Under the pieces are notes generated by a model that saw only the letters and a program-made list of their open reading frames with translations, was not told the origin of the DNA and did not search any database. The translations under genes were made by a program, and so were the position numbers. A DNA stretch of 64,000 bases from Kuschelorhynchus macadamiae (taxonomy: Eukaryota > Arthropoda > Insecta > Coleoptera > Curculionidae). Location of the stretch: contig JAUTXW010005214.1 of the NCBI GenBank assembly GCA_030620095.1, positions 62,001 to 126,000 on the forward strand, read 5' to 3'. Of the stretch, positions 54,153 through 63,345 are shown one piece after another. The stretch's first letter is position 1, and every line of letters begins with the position of its first letter.

Positions 54153-54902
54153 TTGCACTCCACATAATAAAACTCGTGATAAACAATTTTAATTCAAATC
54201 AGGAACAGCCAAATAAGTTTCTGTTCAACTGACAAACATGCTAAAGCATTATGCCTGTCTTAACACATGGTACCCTTAGGAATGTCTATCCTCTTCAGAA
54301 CAGAATCATTTTTCTCCGTTTCTTCAGTCGTCATCGGCTATTTCGTTACTATTAATAAGTACTTTTAACAATTTAATTGTTTCTTAAAAAACTTCTTCAA
54401 CATTATTGTCAACTAAAAAATTGACCAGTACTACACAAGATGAATAATTTCTATATTCGTTACTGAAATATAAAACACTGAGTTCCATCTTTAATCTTTG
54501 TTTTTCAAACATTGAGTAAGACTTCATCGATTATTTAAACGAATTATGAGGAAACAAACATTTTTCACAAATAAATAAATTTGCTGCATTTAACTGACCA
54601 GTCTCCTATGCAATATTAATTATGATATCGGAAATGTGTGTGCTGAGGCTCTCCAATTTTCTTCGTTTAGCCTTTTTCTTTTTGTCTCAAAAACCCCCAC
54701 TGTCTTTGCCTGCTCCATGATATCATGTATATTCTGATTCCTAATAAGGCTTATATTTTCTTTAAATGCTTTTAAACACCTACCGATTTCTGCGAAACTA
54801 TTATTCATTTTTGAATTATCTTATGAATCAGGATAAGCCAAAGTACAAATAATTTTTCTTGCAATAATCTTCGTATTGAGCCAGTCTGGTATTTGTGAAA
54901 CA
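54153..54902. other. Spacer with no supported gene
   Basis: Nothing recognised. Confidence 0.35.
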
Positions 54903-55040
54903 TACAGCGTGTAACAAAAGTAAGGAAACGGCGAAATATGTCAGGATTACCTGAACTTATGCCGGATCCAATGGTAAGTTCCGCATTGCTCCCAAGTTTC
55001 TCTGTTATAAAAGGAATATTTTTTTAATGGAACACCGTAT
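54903..55040. mobile_element. Short mariner-type MITE, about 138 bp
   Basis: Starts TACAGCGTGTAACAAAAG and ends TTTAATGGAACACCGTA, with TA flanks. The ends are weak inverted repeats. Confidence 0.4.
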
Positions 55041-55800
55041 ATTATATTACTTTTTTAAAATCTGCATAAAATTCTCAATACTTTTTATTAAGAGCACTTT
55101 TTATGAAAGTCAACAGTTTCCGCGACAATAAGGGTTTAATATCCATAATTTAATTTATTCTTCTTTTAGCCTCCTTGCGTCCAAAATTGAACATAGTATG
55201 CCTATCTTACTCGTATATCGGATGCTATGCTTTTTCGAGCACTCAAAGTCGCTGCCCGGCGAAATGCATAAACCGGTTATCAGTCGTATAATAAAGTATT
55301 GAAATATACCACAAAACATTAATATATACCAATTGTCTTTATATTTCCCGGCGCGCGAGGTGAAACTAATTTTTTATTGTTGGTAAATAGCTGGAAAATT
55401 ACGGCTAACTCCGTTCTATCTTTATGGGAAACTTTAAATCGCAAAAATTTTTCATTTCTTTTAAAAAGAAACCTTAATTAGGATTACCTCGAATTTTTTT
55501 TGGTCCTGATTTTTCTACCTCCTCGTCATTCTTAATATAATCTTGGCTAATATTTTTTAAAATTGCATTTCCCCCAAAAAAAAATATATAAATTTTAAGG
55601 GCAGTTTGTAGCAGATTCTCATTTTAAAATTAGAAAGTAAATATTACAAAGCTTTAAACAAGGCAAAATTTACCGAGGTACTTTTGGAGGTATTTTAGAA
55701 AAATCTTGATGAGTTTAGAGTTGTTTATTTTTCATTTAATAACATAACAATAATTAACTGTTTTCATAAAAATCTTACAATAGTATATTTCCCTTAAAAT
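55041..55800. other. Spacer with no supported gene
   Basis: AT-rich non-coding sequence before the 3' end of LINE B. Confidence 0.35.
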
Positions 55801-55818
55801 ATTATAGTAAGGACGTAG

Positions 55819-55834
55819 CCGATGCACGCATCGG
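55819..55834 (-). repeat. Short hairpin near the LINE B 3' end
   Basis: CCGATGC-AC-GCATCGG, a 7-bp stem with a 2-base centre. In CR1/L2 LINEs, 3' hairpins can be recognised by the reverse transcriptase; that role here is inference. Confidence 0.5.
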
Positions 55835-56071
55835 ACAAGTGGCCCTTCTGAAACGTACACTACAGAATACTAAACATTCCAAATGGTACGAATTCGCATG
55901 CAAGGTCAAATAGATAAAGTAAAAAGTAAAATAGCCCTAAGAGGCATGTTGAATAGAAATAAAGAAAAAAAAAGAACACACAATAGTTCGTCAAAAAAGC
56001 AACACAATACATAAATAATGAAAATACAAGTGAATAAAAATAGATACAAAGTATATATAGATATAAAACAA

Positions 56072-57430
56072 TCATAAAAGCAATTCGTTTAATCGCCTTT
56101 TAAGCTGTAAAGTGCTTAAACTGAAAATGTCATAATCAGGGAAGTGACGATTGTAATTGCGTACCAGTTGATCGACAAATGCGCTAAGCCCATAATTTGT
56201 ACGATGGTATCCTTCAAAAAAGAGTTGAGTTTGCCTTGTTCTCCTAATAGGAACCAGAAATGAGATCGACACAAGCAACATCGGACAGTCAATATCTTCA
56301 CTGAGCAGTTTGTGAAGAAAAACTAGAAGTGCCTTCTTTCTTCGAAACTCAAGTGTTTGAAGGCCACACAGAAGAGCTCTGATATTATATGATAAACCCT
56401 GGTACGGAAAATTAAAGTTATACAAAAGGTATTTGGCAAATCTATTTTGGACTTTTTCGATTTTATCGATGTGGCACTGATACGATGGACTCCAAACTGT
56501 AGAACAATACTCCAGAACGCTGCGAACAAGTGTGTTATAAAGACATCCAATAGCTTTAGTATCTGTGACATGTTGTGTTTGCCGCTTTATAAAGCCCAAC
56601 AGCCTGAAACCCTTCAGAACAATACTATCAATGTACAGACCAAAAGTTAAATTCTCATCAAAAATAACGCCCAGGTCTGTAAAGGAACTAACAACTTCAA
56701 GACTCACGTTATCTATGAAGTAGGAGGAGAGTATGGGTTTAATGCGTTTATGAAAACGGAGCACTTTACATTTAGAAACATTAAGAAGAAGATGGTTAAT
56801 GTTGCACCATTTGATAAGCTTTTCCAAGTCCGATTGCAGTGGATTTGATTCAGAGGAAACTGGTGAAAAGAATTTTAAATAGTCTGCGTATAAGAGACAC
56901 TTAGACATTTTAAAGCATGATACTATATCATTTATAAATAGTAGAAAGAGAATTGGACCAATATGAGAGCCCTGTGGGACACCAGATGTCACAACAACCT
57001 CTCTAGAAATTGAACCACATACGCTAACTCGCTGACGGCGATTGAATAATTTTATCCATTGCAGATAGGTTCCAGAAAAACCAATTCGCTGCAATTTGAA
57101 TAACAGAAGCTGAAGGCAAACCCTGTCAAAAGCCTTCGATATGTCAGTATATATAACATCGATCTGTTGACCAGCCTCAACCGATGTTGTTAAGTAATTC
57201 TGGAAAATTGCAAGATTTGTAGTTGTTGAGCGACCACTATAAAAACCGTGTTGCATACTAGTGATGTAGTGCTTCAGAGACTCAAAGATATGATCGGTGA
57301 TAATTGCCTCAAACAGCTTTGGTATATGCGATAGCAAGGAAATACCTCTGTAGTTTTTAATATCGCTCTTATCCCCAGATTTAAAGATCGGCATGACAGT
57401 GGAAAACTTCCAAATTTCGGGAAAGGAACC
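56072..57430 (-). CDS. LINE B ORF2, 3' part: reverse transcriptase and C-terminus
   Basis: Continues ORF2 after the LINE A insertion. GSFPEIWKFSTVMPIFKSGD, KSDIKNYRGISLLSHIPKLF, QHGFYSGRSTTTNLAIFQNY, DVIYTDISKAFDRV, TSGVPQGSHIGPILFLLFIN and CLLYADYLKFF follow in order. The usual YADD is YADY here, so the second catalytic Asp is replaced and this copy should be enzymatically dead. The thumb and C-terminal parts follow (FTDLGVIFDENLTFGLYIDS, CSTVWSPSYQCHIDKIEKVQ, NRFAKYLL), ending LKRRLNELLL. Apart from YADY and the insertion the frame is open. The upstream MFVCL is read from the TTTG tail of the inserted LINE, not from LINE B. Confidence 0.85.
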   Translation of the reverse strand, partial: GSFPEIWKFSTVMPIFKSGDKSDIKNYRGISLLSHIPKLFEAIITDHIFESLKHYITSMQHGFYSGRSTTTNLAIFQNYLTTSVEAGQQIDVIYTDISKAFDRVCLQLLLFKLQRIGFSGTYLQWIKLFNRRQRVSVCGSISREVVVTSGVPQGSHIGPILFLLFINDIVSCFKMSKCLLYADYLKFFSPVSSESNPLQSDLEKLIKWCNINHLLLNVSKCKVLRFHKRIKPILSSYFIDNVSLEVVSSFTDLGVIFDENLTFGLYIDSIVLKGFRLLGFIKRQTQHVTDTKAIGCLYNTLVRSVLEYCSTVWSPSYQCHIDKIEKVQNRFAKYLLYNFNFPYQGLSYNIRALLCGLQTLEFRRKKALLVFLHKLLSEDIDCPMLLVSISFLVPIRRTRQTQLFFEGYHRTNYGLSAFVDQLVRNYNRHFPDYDIFSLSTLQLKRRLNELLL

Positions 57431-58000
57431 CAAACAAACAAACAAACAAAAGTATGCTTTATTGCCGCAGAAAAATTCTACAATTTTATGGACAAAGCAA
57501 AATATACCTAAAAATAAGACATATCAAAACATTAATCGAAAATAATTTCGACATGTCAGTGCTTTTTTTTTTTAAAATGTAAATTATCAATTTACCAAAT
57601 CGTAAAACACACGTTAGAATATAGCATAACATTGCAAACAGTAAATGAATCATGATAACCTTATAAAAGTAAACAAACACACATGTACGAGGTGAATAAT
57701 TTCGATGACATTGAAATCAAAATTGCGACTATGCGACCTTAAACTCTATGTTATTATAGTTATACAAATAATTGTGATGTTAAACAGAAGGTATATTGAA
57801 CTAGTGCAGAATGTAGTATACAAAAAGAATTAAATTGTTTTTAATCCAATACCTAACAAAAATAATTAAGTTTTAAGTGAATGTTCGACAGTTCTTTTCC
57901 CTATATAATGATTTACAAAATTCTATGCTATGAGTTAGGACATGACTCACAAAAGATTTAAGTAAACAAGCGAGTTTAGTGACAATTTAAAGAGACTTAC

Positions 58001-59497
58001 TCACTGAAAAAAAAAATCATTAACGCTGTAAAGTGGTCTCTCAATGAGGTATGCTTTGGTGTTTTTTCGAAATTGTGCAAGCATAGGGATAGATTTTAAA
58101 TGTACTGGCAGATTGTTGTAAAGTTTTATGGCGTTGTAAATAATTGATTTTTTTATTAATTCTGTGGAAGGAATGGGAAGATAAATATCATGCCTAGAGT
58201 TTCTGGTAGGGTATACATGTTGTGGCCTTTCTGGGAGGGTGTTTATATGTTTTCTCAGCAAACACACCGTTTCCAAAATAAATAATGCAGGAAGTGTTAA
58301 TATTTCATGTTTTTTGAAATAGTATTGGCAGTGAGCTCTATTATTTAGACCAAACAAATAACGAATGGCTCTCTTTTGAAGCATAAAAATACTACGAAAT
58401 TGCTCGGTGGTACAGCAGCCCCAAAAGGGAAGGCCATAGCGGAGGTGGGATTCAAATAAAGAGAAATAAGTAAGTCTGGCAGAAGGAACGTCTAGTTCTT
58501 TTGAAACTGATCGAATGGCGAAGCAGGCGGTAGAAAGTTTTTTAGTTAAGGTGTCAATATGATTAGACCATTTTAGGTTGCTATTTATATTTAAACCCAG
58601 GAATTTAACCGACTCTACGTATTCAATATTGCTGTTATGTACCTGAAGTGGTTGTAAAGTTCCCTTATAAGATAACGCCACCGTTTTATCGACGTTAAAA
58701 CAAAGCATATTGGAATCGGACCAAGCCTTAATTATAACCAAGTCTTTGGAGATACTAGAGTGTAAAGACGTTGTATCAAGATCACTCCATGTTATGCTTG
58801 TGTCATCAGCAAAAAGGGAGATTCTTCCATTAATTTTAAGGTTCGTGATATCATTAATGTATAACAAAAAAAGAATAGGTCCCAAGACTGAACCTTGAGG
58901 AACTCCACTTGTAATCAACTTACAATCAGAATCGGAACCATTAGCCCTTACAAGTTGTTGCCTTTTCCCAAGATAAGATTTGAACCAATTTAAAGAAGTA
59001 CCACGAATTCCATAAAAATGTAGTTTGTTTATCAGAATTTCATGACTAACACAATCAAAGGCTTTCGCATAGTCACAAAAAACTGAGGCAGTTGGGTGGT
59101 TGTTATTGAGAGATGAGTAGACGCCTCTAAGCAACGTGAACATGGCGTCACTGGTGCACTTGTTGGGTAGAAATCCGAACTGCTCCGGGGATATTATCTG
59201 ATGTTTCAGGAGAAATGGCATAAGACGGTTCTTCAGTAGCCTTTCGATGATTTTTGATAGCACTGGTAGTAGTGCAATTGGGCGATAATTGCAAGAGTTA
59301 GTTTTTTCGCCGCCTTTATGAAGTGGAATAATTATAGCTGTTTTAAGGCAATCAGGGAATACACCTTTTATAAAGGACTCATTTATTAATGTTGTAAGGG
59401 CCTCTATGACTGGGAGTGGCAAGTTCAGGAATATTCTAATTGATAGGCCATCAGTGCTACACGAAGATTTACTTTTAATATTATGTATTACCTTCAA
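58001..59497 (-). CDS. LINE A copy 3 reverse transcriptase and C-terminus (498 residues)
   Basis: Reverse transcriptase with all core blocks: KSSCSTDGLSIRIF, PLHKGGEKTNSCNYRPIALL, EQFGFLPNKCTSDAMF, VFCDYAKAFDCVSHEIL, SGVPQGSVLGPILFLLYIND and catalytic FADDTSITWSDL. Then VKFLGLNINSNLKWSNHI, LQKRAIRYLFGLNNRAHCQ, HDIYLPIPSTELIKKSIIYN and LNDFF-like end SVNDFFFQ. It is complete where copies 1 and 2 are damaged. The annotated start is internal: the protein really continues from the endonuclease frame at 59521-60655, separated by a 1-base deletion. Confidence 0.88.
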   Translation of the reverse strand: MKVIHNIKSKSSCSTDGLSIRIFLNLPLPVIEALTTLINESFIKGVFPDCLKTAIIIPLHKGGEKTNSCNYRPIALLPVLSKIIERLLKNRLMPFLLKHQIISPEQFGFLPNKCTSDAMFTLLRGVYSSLNNNHPTASVFCDYAKAFDCVSHEILINKLHFYGIRGTSLNWFKSYLGKRQQLVRANGSDSDCKLITSGVPQGSVLGPILFLLYINDITNLKINGRISLFADDTSITWSDLDTTSLHSSISKDLVIIKAWSDSNMLCFNVDKTVALSYKGTLQPLQVHNSNIEYVESVKFLGLNINSNLKWSNHIDTLTKKLSTACFAIRSVSKELDVPSARLTYFSLFESHLRYGLPFWGCCTTEQFRSIFMLQKRAIRYLFGLNNRAHCQYYFKKHEILTLPALFILETVCLLRKHINTLPERPQHVYPTRNSRHDIYLPIPSTELIKKSIIYNAIKLYNNLPVHLKSIPMLAQFRKNTKAYLIERPLYSVNDFFFQ

Positions 59498-59520
59498 TAG
59501 TTCAGTGTTGCTAACGGGAC

Positions 59521-60655
59521 TTAAGAAAAGCTATCAGCTAAATTTTTTGAAGGAGGGAGAAACGAAAGAGGGTCCAAACTTGGCGAGATACTAGAGGTAA
59601 CATTTTTGCTTACATTAATAAAATAATCATTTAGATCATTAGCCCCTGGCAAGATCTGAGTCACAGGGTTTGACTTGTTTCTGAGGTTATTGATGATGGA
59701 CCAGGTTTCTTTTGAAACGTTATTAGAGTTTGTTAGACGTTTTCGGTAGTGTAATTTTTTTGCTGACTTAATAAGAGTAGTGTAGATCCTCCTATAATTA
59801 GAGATATAGTCGAGAATAAGAAAGGAGTCGGTGAATTTTTTTATATATGAGAGCGAGCGCATATTTTTAGCAGAAATTCGTATTCCTTTCGTGGTCCACG
59901 GTTTATGCCGCTTAGGTTTGATATTCTTAAGCGGGAAGGCCTTGTTAAAAGCACTTAAAGTTTTATTTAAAAAAGTTCTGAAGTTTGTGTTGACATTATC
60001 AGATTCAAAATTCCAATTGGTGTTAAAGCAAATATTATGAAATACTGAGAAATTTGCGGCCGAGAAAATTCTGCCCCGATGGCGAGATCTTGGTAAGGGC
60101 CTAATAGGTAAACTAAACCTGGAAATTACCGCCTCGTGATCGGAAAGACCTGAGTTATAGACCTGTGATTGCACCTCTGATGGAGAAAAATCAGACGCCA
60201 TGTAATCGATGATAGAAGAAGAGTTTTTTGAAATTCTAGTTGGCGAGGATACATGCATTGAAAGACCGAAAGAGTCGAATATAGAAATTAGATATTTCTG
60301 GATGGCACAAACAGTAGCATAGTCAATATTAAAGTCTCCGCATAGAATTTTTTTACCTTTAATCGGTAGGCTGTCTAGCAAACTTACCAGGCTATTTAAA
60401 AATGATTGTACATCAGAGTTTGGTGATCTATAAATACAAATTACATAAAGATCAAGGTTTTGATTATATACTATAGAGAATTCAAAAGAGCTATCCGCTA
60501 ACAAATGATCATATTTAGATACCGACATGAAATCTCCATTTAGGGATAGAATCAGTGTTCCCCCATGAGCTGAGTTTTTTCTGTCATATCTAGCTACTGT
60601 GGTATACCTCTCAATATAAAAGGGTTCGTTTAGATTCAGCCAGTGCTCAGTAATT
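59521..60655 (-). CDS. LINE A copy 3 endonuclease and linker
   Basis: Endonuclease core (ITEHWLN at the truncated edge, ICIYRSPNSDVQSF, ILCGDFNIDYATV, NSGLSDHEAVISRF), then the linker (KAFPLKNIKPKRHKPWTTKG, NNVSKETWSIINNLRNKSNP, LNDYFINVSKNVTSSISPSL). It ends LADSFS where copy 1 has LADSFFLSP: AGCTTTTCTT against AGCTTTTTCTT, a single missing T at about 59526-59530 (+ strand A-run). This one deletion separates it from the reverse transcriptase. Confidence 0.85.
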
Positions 60656-62117
60656 GATTAAAAGATTTCTGAAAAATTTTACAAAGGGGTCGAGATAACG
60701 ACTCGCAGCAACGTTCCAATAAAATAGTGGGAACTCCATCTGGACCAGCCTTTTTAGAAAGATCAAGGGTTTTTATTTTATTGCAGATTTCCGCCTCTGT
60801 AATACAATAGGTTGATAGTAACTTTCCCGAACAGCTTATAGGGCCAATCTTGCTAAAATCTAAACTACGGTGTCGTGAATAGCAAGACTCAAAGTGAGTG
60901 GCGAAGGCATTAGCGATGTTATTCGAACCAGTAATTTCCTCTCCGTCATAATTCATGACACTGTGCAGCCCAGAGTCTCTTCTCAAATTACGTACAAAAG
61001 ACCAAAAATGCCTTATATTCTCTGGGATAAGCAATTCAGTTTGTGTGACATATGCAAGATAGCACATATCAGTCCGAAGCTTAATCTCACGTCGTATGTC
61101 GCAGTAATCAAAATAGTCAACATCTTTATTGGACCTTTTATATTTTTTGTATAGACGATTCTTTTGTCCAATAAGTTTTCTCAGAGGAAGGTCGAACCAT
61201 TTCGGATATTTACAGTCGACTACCGTTTTCTTGGGGACACAATTATTGATACTTTCAAACAAGACCTCATAAAAGCGCTCAACCATTGTGTTTATATCAG
61301 ATTCTACTGATAAAAAAGACCAGTCGGATTGATTGTAAAAAAGGTTTAGATTGTGGAAATTCGCTTGATGAAACTGATAAACGCTAACTTCATTAGAATT
61401 TTTCGTTGGAGAAACATATTTAATTTTAAAATTTATCTCAATTGCTGGATGGTGGGGATCAATGTTTACGAGGGGAAAACCAAATTTTAAAATGGAGGCA
61501 TTGACAAAGTCACTGGCAAATATAAAATCCAAAATTCTGCCCATGTGATTGCACAATGAGTTCATTTGCTGCAATTCAAAAAAGCTCATTGAAACAATAA
61601 GAGTTTCAGAAGCTGGAGATGGCAGAGATTTTGGAACAAGTGTGTTATCCTCATAAACCCATTCCACCGAAGAAAGATTAAAGTCCCCGAAAACAAAAAA
61701 TGTGTGACTATCGTATCTGTTTCTCAACGACTCGCAGGTATCACAAAACGACTGATAGCACTCCTGGCTAGAATTAGGTGGAAAATAAACGCAGCCCAAA
61801 ATCAAACTTGCATTGCCCGCGCGCACCAGGACCCAAACATCATCAAAGTCCATATAAGTAGGAGTAGTAACCAGAGTTACATGAAAAGCACAAGAAACGG
61901 CAATCAACACTCCACCGCCGCGATGACACCCTAGTTCCTCATAACTTCTATCTCTACGAAAAACTACATATTTGTTATTAAAAATTTCGTTGTTTGAAAT
62001 ATCCGCGTTAAGCCACGTCTCAGTGAGACATATCAAGTCATAGTCGCAAGACAAAGCTGCAAGAGAAATCTCACCAATCTTTGTGCGAAGCCCTCTGACA
62101 TTCTGGTAGAACATCAC
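60656..62117 (-). CDS. LINE B ORF2, 5' part: endonuclease, linker, first RT block
   Basis: Opens MMFYQNVRGLRTKIGEISLA and then shows the AP-endonuclease motifs: LICLTETWLN (Glu), HRGGGVLIAVSC, LGCVYFPPNSSQECY, FFVFGDFNLSSVEWV and NIDPHHPAIEINF (the His; the usual Ser-Asp is Asp-Pro here). The linker has YPKWFDLPLRKLIGQKNRLY, FWSFVRNLRRDSGLHSVM and ANAFATHFESCYS. The reverse transcriptase begins with LDLSKKAGPDGVPTILLERC and CKIFQKSFNQ, where LINE A intervenes. The start ATG is 38 bases after ORF1. No internal stops. Confidence 0.85.
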
Positions 62118-62155
62118 AAGACTGTTCAGTTGTGGCGTAGCATTTGTAATTGATG

Positions 62156-62692
62156 TCAGAGTTGTTGCTGACTTGTCGGTGAAATGAGAAAAGTTGATTC
62201 GACGTTGGTTGTGTTTGAGGATTTCTCAGGTTGGACTGGAAAACCACGGCACAAGAGACTGACCAGCTCTGCCCTTTCGTCATAGTACATAAGGTGTTCG
62301 TGAGTAGTCATGGTAAGAGGAATAAAGCTGACGAGCTCCTGGACAAGTTGTTTTTCCAAAAATATGTTTTGATCACGGATAAAACTGTTTAAAACCGGTC
62401 TATTTCTATAACGAGGGGTGCTCACTATCACGAGATTTGTATTACTACAGGCTTTAAGTAGACACTGAACCTGTTCTGCTTTAATTGGAGTCCCCCTAAT
62501 AGCATTCTCCGGTCCACAGAAAAACACAATACAATCATCCTTTGTGAATTTGGCGCAGTAGGATATGCATTCAGAGACCAGTTCCTCAAACAGAAACTTA
62601 GAACGCCATTGACAATTCAAGTCAAATGTTCCTCGTGTAAACCTCCTAAATAATGACATACAGCCTCTAGCCATCTCGTTGCCGATAATCAA
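62156..62692 (-). CDS. LINE B ORF1, second part: SGNH-esterase-like domain
   Basis: LLIIGNEMARGCMSLFRRF opens with the block where SGNH/GDSL esterases carry G-D-S/N; here it is G-N-E, so the nucleophile is not obvious. CIVFFCGPENAIRGTPIKAE (the G-x-N block) and LVIVSTPRYRNRPVLNSFIR follow, and QELVSFIPLTMTTHEHLMYY supplies a candidate His. CR1/L2 LINEs carry such a domain after a PHD finger in ORF1. It is the same protein as 62689-63321, displaced by an upstream frameshift. The reading frame actually extends back to about 62815 (KDIKLLNQQIFSLNSKPHNE). Confidence 0.7.
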   Translation of the reverse strand: MIIGNEMARGCMSLFRRFTRGTFDLNCQWRSKFLFEELVSECISYCAKFTKDDCIVFFCGPENAIRGTPIKAEQVQCLLKACSNTNLVIVSTPRYRNRPVLNSFIRDQNIFLEKQLVQELVSFIPLTMTTHEHLMYYDERAELVSLLCRGFPVQPEKSSNTTNVESTFLISPTSQQQL

Positions 62693-63321
62693 AAGCTGAC
62701 GCCTTCTCTGACCAGAGCCCCTAACAGAATTTGTACTGACTGATTCATTATGTGGTTTACTATTAAGCGAGAAAATCTGCTGATTGAGAAGCTTGATGTC
62801 CTTTGCATAGCATTCTTTTTCTCCAGCGTCTCAATGGTAATGGTCATACTACTGCTAAGCCTAGTTAATTCCGATACTTCATTTCTGAGCTTGTCTTCGG
62901 ATTTACTGCAGTTTTTTATTTCTGTTGTTGGATCCCTGTTTTTATCCTCTAACCTTCTTTTTTCAGTTCTGAGTCCCTCTAACAGCCTATTCTGTTTATC
63001 AAGTTCGGCAGTAAACTTTCTCTCTGCTTCTGCAACTTCATCCTCGAATGCATCGCTGCTGCTTTTTACCCGACGAATATGGCAGTCCCTCTCTTTTAAT
63101 TCCTGTTTTAAATTGAGAATTTCTGTTAAAAACCGCTGACATTCATTTTCTTTCTCTAAAGCATGCTCCTGACATTCCAGGGAACAGTAGATCCTATGCC
63201 CTCCAATCACAACTGCTTTAGGCAGACGCTCAAAACAACTAGGATGAAAAACACCGAAACACACTATGCAGCAGTAATTAGCAAAGTCTTTACTTAGACA
63301 ACATTTAAAATTTCGGAGCAT
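62689..63321 (-). CDS. LINE B ORF1, first part: PHD-like zinc finger and coiled coil
   Basis: Starts MLRNFKCCLSKDFANYCCIV and continues CFGVFHPSCFERLPKAV, YCSLECQEHA: a Cys/His series of PHD type (C-C..C-C..H-x2-C..C-x3-C). From about residue 55 to 170 a Glu/Lys/Leu-rich coiled coil follows (LTEILNLKQELKERDCHIRR, LDKQNRLLEGLRTEKRRLED, LRNEVSELTRLSSSMTITIE). ORF1 proteins bind the LINE RNA and multimerise. The true frame is left at the A-run coding EKK (62816-62820, + strand T5). After that this frame is spurious, ending ..ALVREGVSF. Confidence 0.8.
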   Translation of the reverse strand: MLRNFKCCLSKDFANYCCIVCFGVFHPSCFERLPKAVVIGGHRIYCSLECQEHALEKENECQRFLTEILNLKQELKERDCHIRRVKSSSDAFEDEVAEAERKFTAELDKQNRLLEGLRTEKRRLEDKNRDPTTEIKNCSKSEDKLRNEVSELTRLSSSMTITIETLEKKNAMQRTSSFSISRFSRLIVNHIMNQSVQILLGALVREGVSF

Positions 63322-63345
63322 TTTCCCTGAGTTAAAGAGAGATTA

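Larger units (their letters stand above)
57431..60655 (-). mobile_element. LINE 'A', copy 3, inserted in LINE B ORF2
   Basis: Same family as copy 1 and closest to it. The 3' tail is a TTTG run (CAAA on the + strand at 57431-57452), preceded by GCGGCAATAAAGCATAC and about 550 bp of 3' UTR. It is 5'-truncated at AATTACTGAGCACTGGCTG, in the endonuclease (ITEHWLN). LINE B bases flank it with none missing. The 5' junction shares LSTG-coding bases with LINE B, so its exact position is ambiguous by several bases. Confidence 0.88.
55810..63345 (-). mobile_element. CR1-type LINE 'B', two ORFs, interrupted by LINE A copy 3
   Basis: Minus-strand non-LTR retrotransposon. ORF1 is at 63321-62156 (PHD-like finger, coiled coil, SGNH-esterase-like domain, one frameshift). 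ORF2 starts 38 bases later at 62117 and runs to about 60656. LINE A copy 3 then intervenes (57431-60655), and ORF2 resumes at 57430, ending at 56072. Removing the insert rejoins ..FNQLLSTG to GSFPEIWK. ORF1 with PHD plus esterase is characteristic of the CR1/L2 group. Near the 3' end a CCGATGC..GCATCGG hairpin lies at 55819-55834; the exact 3' terminus is unclear. Confidence 0.85.

Noticed and set aside
62750..63139. 129-residue plus-strand frame rich in Leu/Ser
   Set aside because: Antisense shadow of the Glu/Lys-rich coiled coil of LINE B ORF1.
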